Origin: Psettodes erumei
Taxonomy: Eukaryota; Chordata; Actinopteri; Pleuronectiformes; Psettodidae
DNA: 64,000 nucleotides
NCBI GenBank assembly: GCA_016785225.1
Contig: JAFBJZ010000915.1
Location: 434,001-498,000 of the forward strand
Reading direction: 5' to 3'
This document shows positions 60,117-64,000 of this stretch, one piece after another. How positions within the stretch are numbered: the first letter of the stretch is position 1; each line of letters begins with the position of its first letter. Position numbers and translations under genes: made by a program. The notes beneath the pieces were generated by a model that was not told the DNA's origin, made no database searches, and was given only the letters and a program-made list of their open reading frames with translations.

Positions 60117-60484
60117 GTAAGTGACTTATAGGATTTTTGGACGGCATGTTCCCAATTCTTCAACTTGAAACAGCTTTTATCTATAGGGTGACATTCCTGA
60201 CAGCTATCGTCAGTGTCTTATTAATGGAAATGCACCAAACAGGGAGACATACATTTTAGTTTTGCCTCAAAACTATTTTGAATTAAACCAAAATCTGCCC
60301 GTTTTTTTAAACAATATAATTTCCTTCGGCCTCTTTAAATCAAGATTATCTGTAATGTTTTTACTTCGACACACTTACATGAGATTCCATGCCAGATTCA
60401 GGCGTGGGAGCTGAATTAATGAAGCCATAAACTGACTGAGGTTGTAAAATCTAGCATATGGCAGAAAGTCGCCAGATGAGCAGG

Positions 60485-60524
<40 letters not shown>

Positions 60525-63500
60525 GGGGCACAGTGAGACCTATAAGAGACAATTGGTCTCTTGTGTGCGGATGGTTTTATGATAATGAAAGTGGACCTCG
60601 TTGGCCGGGCCAGCTCAGAGCACAAAGATCATTCTGAACAAGATACAGTGGGCGCTAGCTTGGTGCTGAGGCAGCGAGTGTGTGTGACAGCACCATTATT
60701 CACCGAGATGCCTAATTGCATTAGTCCCACACTGGATGGAAAACCTGTCTTGATGAGCTGACCCAAATGCAAAAGCAAAACTCAGTGCAGATGTCGTTTG
60801 GCTGGACATATTTTCATAATTTTACCATTACATTTTGGAATCTTTGGTCACATTTGGCAAAGTAAGTAATAGACTGTTGTTATGTTTATCAGTTCTCGTG
60901 TTCATACAGTTTCCAGGAAGTTCCAGATTGTTTGGTAGACACAGTAAATTGCAATTGCCAGGGTTGTATTCATTTAGCACAGGGTCATCATCTTGATATT
61001 GTAGCTTGTAGGACAAACTATTCTTCATATTTCTCTCAGATTGTGATAGCTTGAATTAAAATGTCTTGTCACCACTTTCAAAGTTATCAACAGTCAAATG
61101 TTTTTGAATGATTGAGCCTAAATTTAGTCATTTTAGGACAAGATGCCTACATGATATTAAAGAGACTGATCATCTTCAAACTTTTTCAATATAATAGAAT
61201 CAATGAAATAACAAGTATCTGAGAGTGGACCAGCTGATGAAGGAAATCGTGGTCCCTGCAGATGCTCATGAATCTTGTGCACCTTAAATGAGAATGAGAA
61301 ATGGGACACAATCAGAGATGTGGCTCATCACTTAGGATGTAACAGTTAACTGTTTGTGTGAGAGTCCCTTTTGATTTAATCCAATGCATGACTGCTAATA
61401 GGACAACACTCAGATTTATCTTCATAAGCACATAACAGAGATCATTAAAGGAATATAATTTTCTTCCGGTGAAGGGGCGTCCGCTTGGTTGCAAATACAC
61501 TGTAGGGTACAGGAAATACAACTTGGCTGATTTGAGAGGTGCACATATATATTAGAGGGACTCCAGGGGGTACAAAGACAGCCCATCCAGTGTTGCTGAC
61601 TCTCTGTCCAAATGTAATTCCTTAATGCACTCTGAGAGTCAGAGATCTAATAAGAAGTGGAAGAAGCATCTTCAATAATGAAACCCCACCTGCATCTCTG
61701 CTGCAGCATGAGGGCTGGGGCCGTGAGGCTTCATAAATAACAGAAGCCAGACCTGACACGTGCTTGCTCCAACGTCTCGAACTACCAATAACCCCTTTCA
61801 TCTACTAAGATGCTGTTCTTGCAGACTGAAGGGGGAGGAAAATAGGCACAATGCTGAGATTTTGTTTGTAGTTATCAAGCAAATGTAGCCCAGTGCAGCG
61901 GCTTTACTTTATTAAAAGGATCTGCAGATGAGGAGAATAAAAGAACCACTGGAAAACAGGGGAACACAACTGTTTCCACTCCAAAAGATCTTGAATTGGA
62001 TGAATGATTTATTTTTACCTTATTCTCTTGATGTAGGTATCAAATATGTCTTAATTTTTTCTTTTCTGACTTAAAAACTGGTTGTAAATTATAGTACTAC
62101 ACATCATGAGGCAAATCAGTATCATCATCCTCACTCAAGCATTCATTTACATGTTGGTGTCACAGGGGCGTTGTTGTGAAACACAATTTCCTCTCCAGTA
62201 TTTGCGATAAATCCCCTGTAGCAATTAACCTGTATTTGAGCAATTAACCTGTGCTTGTTGCTATCTAATAACTACATACTCTTGGGGCTCTGCTCCCATA
62301 CCTTCCCAGTATTGTTGATTGAAATAGATTTTTTATTTTCATTATCCCTATGTTTTGCCATGAAGTAGGCTGTGTTGTACAAGAAACAGAATCACATGAA
62401 TCTTTATTGATTCGTGATCTGGCAGCTTCTATGCCAATGAACAGTGTAGATGTCTTTGTTTTGAGCTGGACCGTTGTTCTGCTATGAATAGAGTCTTTCT
62501 TATAAAGCAGAATGTGACCCTCGCTGCTGTTCTTAAGACTGACCCAGTGGTTGACAGAGCCGCAGGCTGTCCCTGCTATGAAAAGATAGCACTGTGCTGA
62601 GCTCCAAAGATTGACCCAGCAGGCCTCATGACTCTCCTGTTGTCTCACAAAGAGTCTCATGAGCGTGATTTATTTAGTTCAGAAGTTACCCTGAAAGAGC
62701 AGCTTTCATGCGCCTATACTGTAGAGAGAGACTCCAGAAATAAGGATAGGTGTGTGCTGAGTGTGCCACTCCAGTGAGAAAGTGCTGCATGTCAAGCAAA
62801 TAAGCCAAAAACTGCCTTTGTCACAGTAATCTGCTTTGCACTACTGTCTACTAAATGGAGGTTTTTCTTTCAATTGGCCATCAGCATGAGTGTGTGTGAG
62901 TGTTTTTGTATTGCAACCAAGGAGTAGAGAAGCTTTTTATCTCCCCTCCTTCCCTTCAGCTGCTGAGTGCCTGAAATATTTAACAGGGACTGCACTATTT
63001 TTGGGTTTGTGCTCAGTTTGTTGTGGGGCTTATGTAATATGTAGTTTCAGCTCAACATGCATGGTGTTGCTGTAAACCAAATAACACACCATCGGCTCAG
63101 CTGTCTTAAGCATAGTTTTCTTGAAAACTGTATGATTTTGCTGACATACTGTACAGCGCTATCAAGGATACGCTACAGTAAATTGGAGCAACAACTCCTG
63201 CACCATCTGTGGACTGATGAACATAATTGCCATTGCCAGTGTCTTGTACATCAAGGAAGCAAGGCCAGTCCATATCTTCTCAGGTTACTTGTTTCTCTGC
63301 GATATCGATCAGCTCTTCTCTCTTCCCACCGACTGTCCCCATCTGTCCCCCTTTCTCTCTCGATTTGTCTCCAGTCTCTCTCTGCTGTTCTCCTCTCCTC
63401 CGAGGTGTCAGATTCTCTGACTCATGCCCTAGTGTGGAGGATGGGAGGAAAGCAGGGATGAAAGAGAAGAGAGTAAAGTCATTTTGGAGATAAAGAGAGT

Positions 63501-64000
63501 GACCTTCATCCAGTGAGAGGGATGGGATAAAAGCTGGAGTTAATACCCTGCCAAAGTGTATTCTCCACCATGCCAAAAAAACCATTCAGAATGATATATG
63601 GTCTCTAATAGAAGCTTTCTAATAATAAGACGCATGCCATTATAAGTCAAGGCAAGGCAAATGACCAGAAAATACCACTGGGGATAAACACTCAGCTTTA
63701 TAATCGAATGAAAACAGCATGTGACATCCAAAGCCAGTTAGAGATTTTCTTAAAACTAGAGATCTATAATATGAAACATTTACAACTGAGAAAGAGTGGC
63801 AATGATCAGGAAATTAATTGATATGTTGATCTGCAGAAAATTGGTGGCACCTATTCTGATAATTGCTTCAGTCACTTTGTAAGCAACACAGCCATACATT
63901 TCTTTGTTTTTTGTCATATATAGTAGTGTTTTAAATGTCTTTGTATTTTGGACCAATTGTTGGATAAAAGAAGGATTAAGGGGCAGTTAACTGAGAAAAT
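60117..64000 (+). other. Probable first intron of the unidentified gene
   Basis: AT-rich with a (GT)n tract and many weak frames. I found no second exon. The 134-codon frame at 63057-63461 is pyrimidine-rich in its second half and has no protein-like pattern. Sequence continues beyond the window. Confidence 0.4.
60487..60528. repeat. (GT)n microsatellite followed by poly(G)
   Basis: About eighteen GT units running into seven G, 370 bp after the donor of the probable first exon. Confidence 0.95.

Noticed and set aside
63057..63461. A 134-codon + frame near the right edge as an exon
   Set aside because: The second half is a pyrimidine-rich tract read as Ser/Leu. No homology is recognised, and it overlaps equally long frames in other phases.

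Overview
The window is vertebrate nuclear DNA and almost certainly from a teleost fish. It holds two genes with GT-AG introns and conserved vertebrate exon phases. It also holds a decayed Tc1/mariner element with the inverted repeats typical of fish genomes, and several remnants of interspersed repeats that I recognise from teleosts. There are no bacterial, plasmid or phage features.

Region 1 (1 to about 27,950, + strand) is the 3' part of a group III metabotropic glutamate receptor gene, best called grm7. Eight coding exons (3035-3170, 3811-3965, 6004-6141, 7978-8178, 12229-12368, 15748-16683, 22749-23001, 26839-26888) join in one frame. They give 668 residues and a stop, running from the middle of the glutamate-binding Venus-flytrap domain through the Cys-rich domain, seven membrane helices and the C-terminal tail. 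The earlier exons (signal peptide and first half of the ligand domain) lie left of the window. The tail and the last exon are mGluR7-like. The end is ...YVSYNNLRI, where mammals have ...NLVI.

Region 2 (about 27,950-36,945) is the gap between two genes that face each other tail to tail. It holds simple repeats and a few candidate conserved non-coding blocks, and no exon I could support.

Region 3 (about 36,945-47,060, - strand) is the complete coding part of dag1, dystroglycan. A small first coding exon (42288-41944) and one large exon (40821-38512) encode 884 residues. There is a 1.5 kb 3' UTR, a non-coding 5' exon that probably ends at 46717, and a CpG-rich promoter region around 46.3-47.1 kb that contains a (CTG)11 tract.

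Region 4 (about 47,100-59,600) is intergenic. It contains two recognisable teleost repeat copies, a LINE-type 3' tail, a (CA)n tract, one strong short hairpin and candidate regulatory blocks.

Region 5 (about 59,640-64,000) begins with a GC/CpG-rich stretch that ends in a good splice donor at 60116/60117. It looks like the first exon of an unidentified rightward gene whose body lies beyond the window.

The two identified genes both act at synapses and cell surfaces. mGluR7 is a presynaptic Gi/o-coupled glutamate receptor. Dystroglycan is the laminin/neurexin receptor of the dystrophin complex. They are separate transcription units, and nothing in the sequence shows shared control. No wholly new system was found. 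The most interesting points are a transposon-derived alternative end for grm7, the altered PDZ tail, the dystroglycan cleavage site, the hairpin at 51.5 kb and the orphan first exon at 59.6-60.1 kb.
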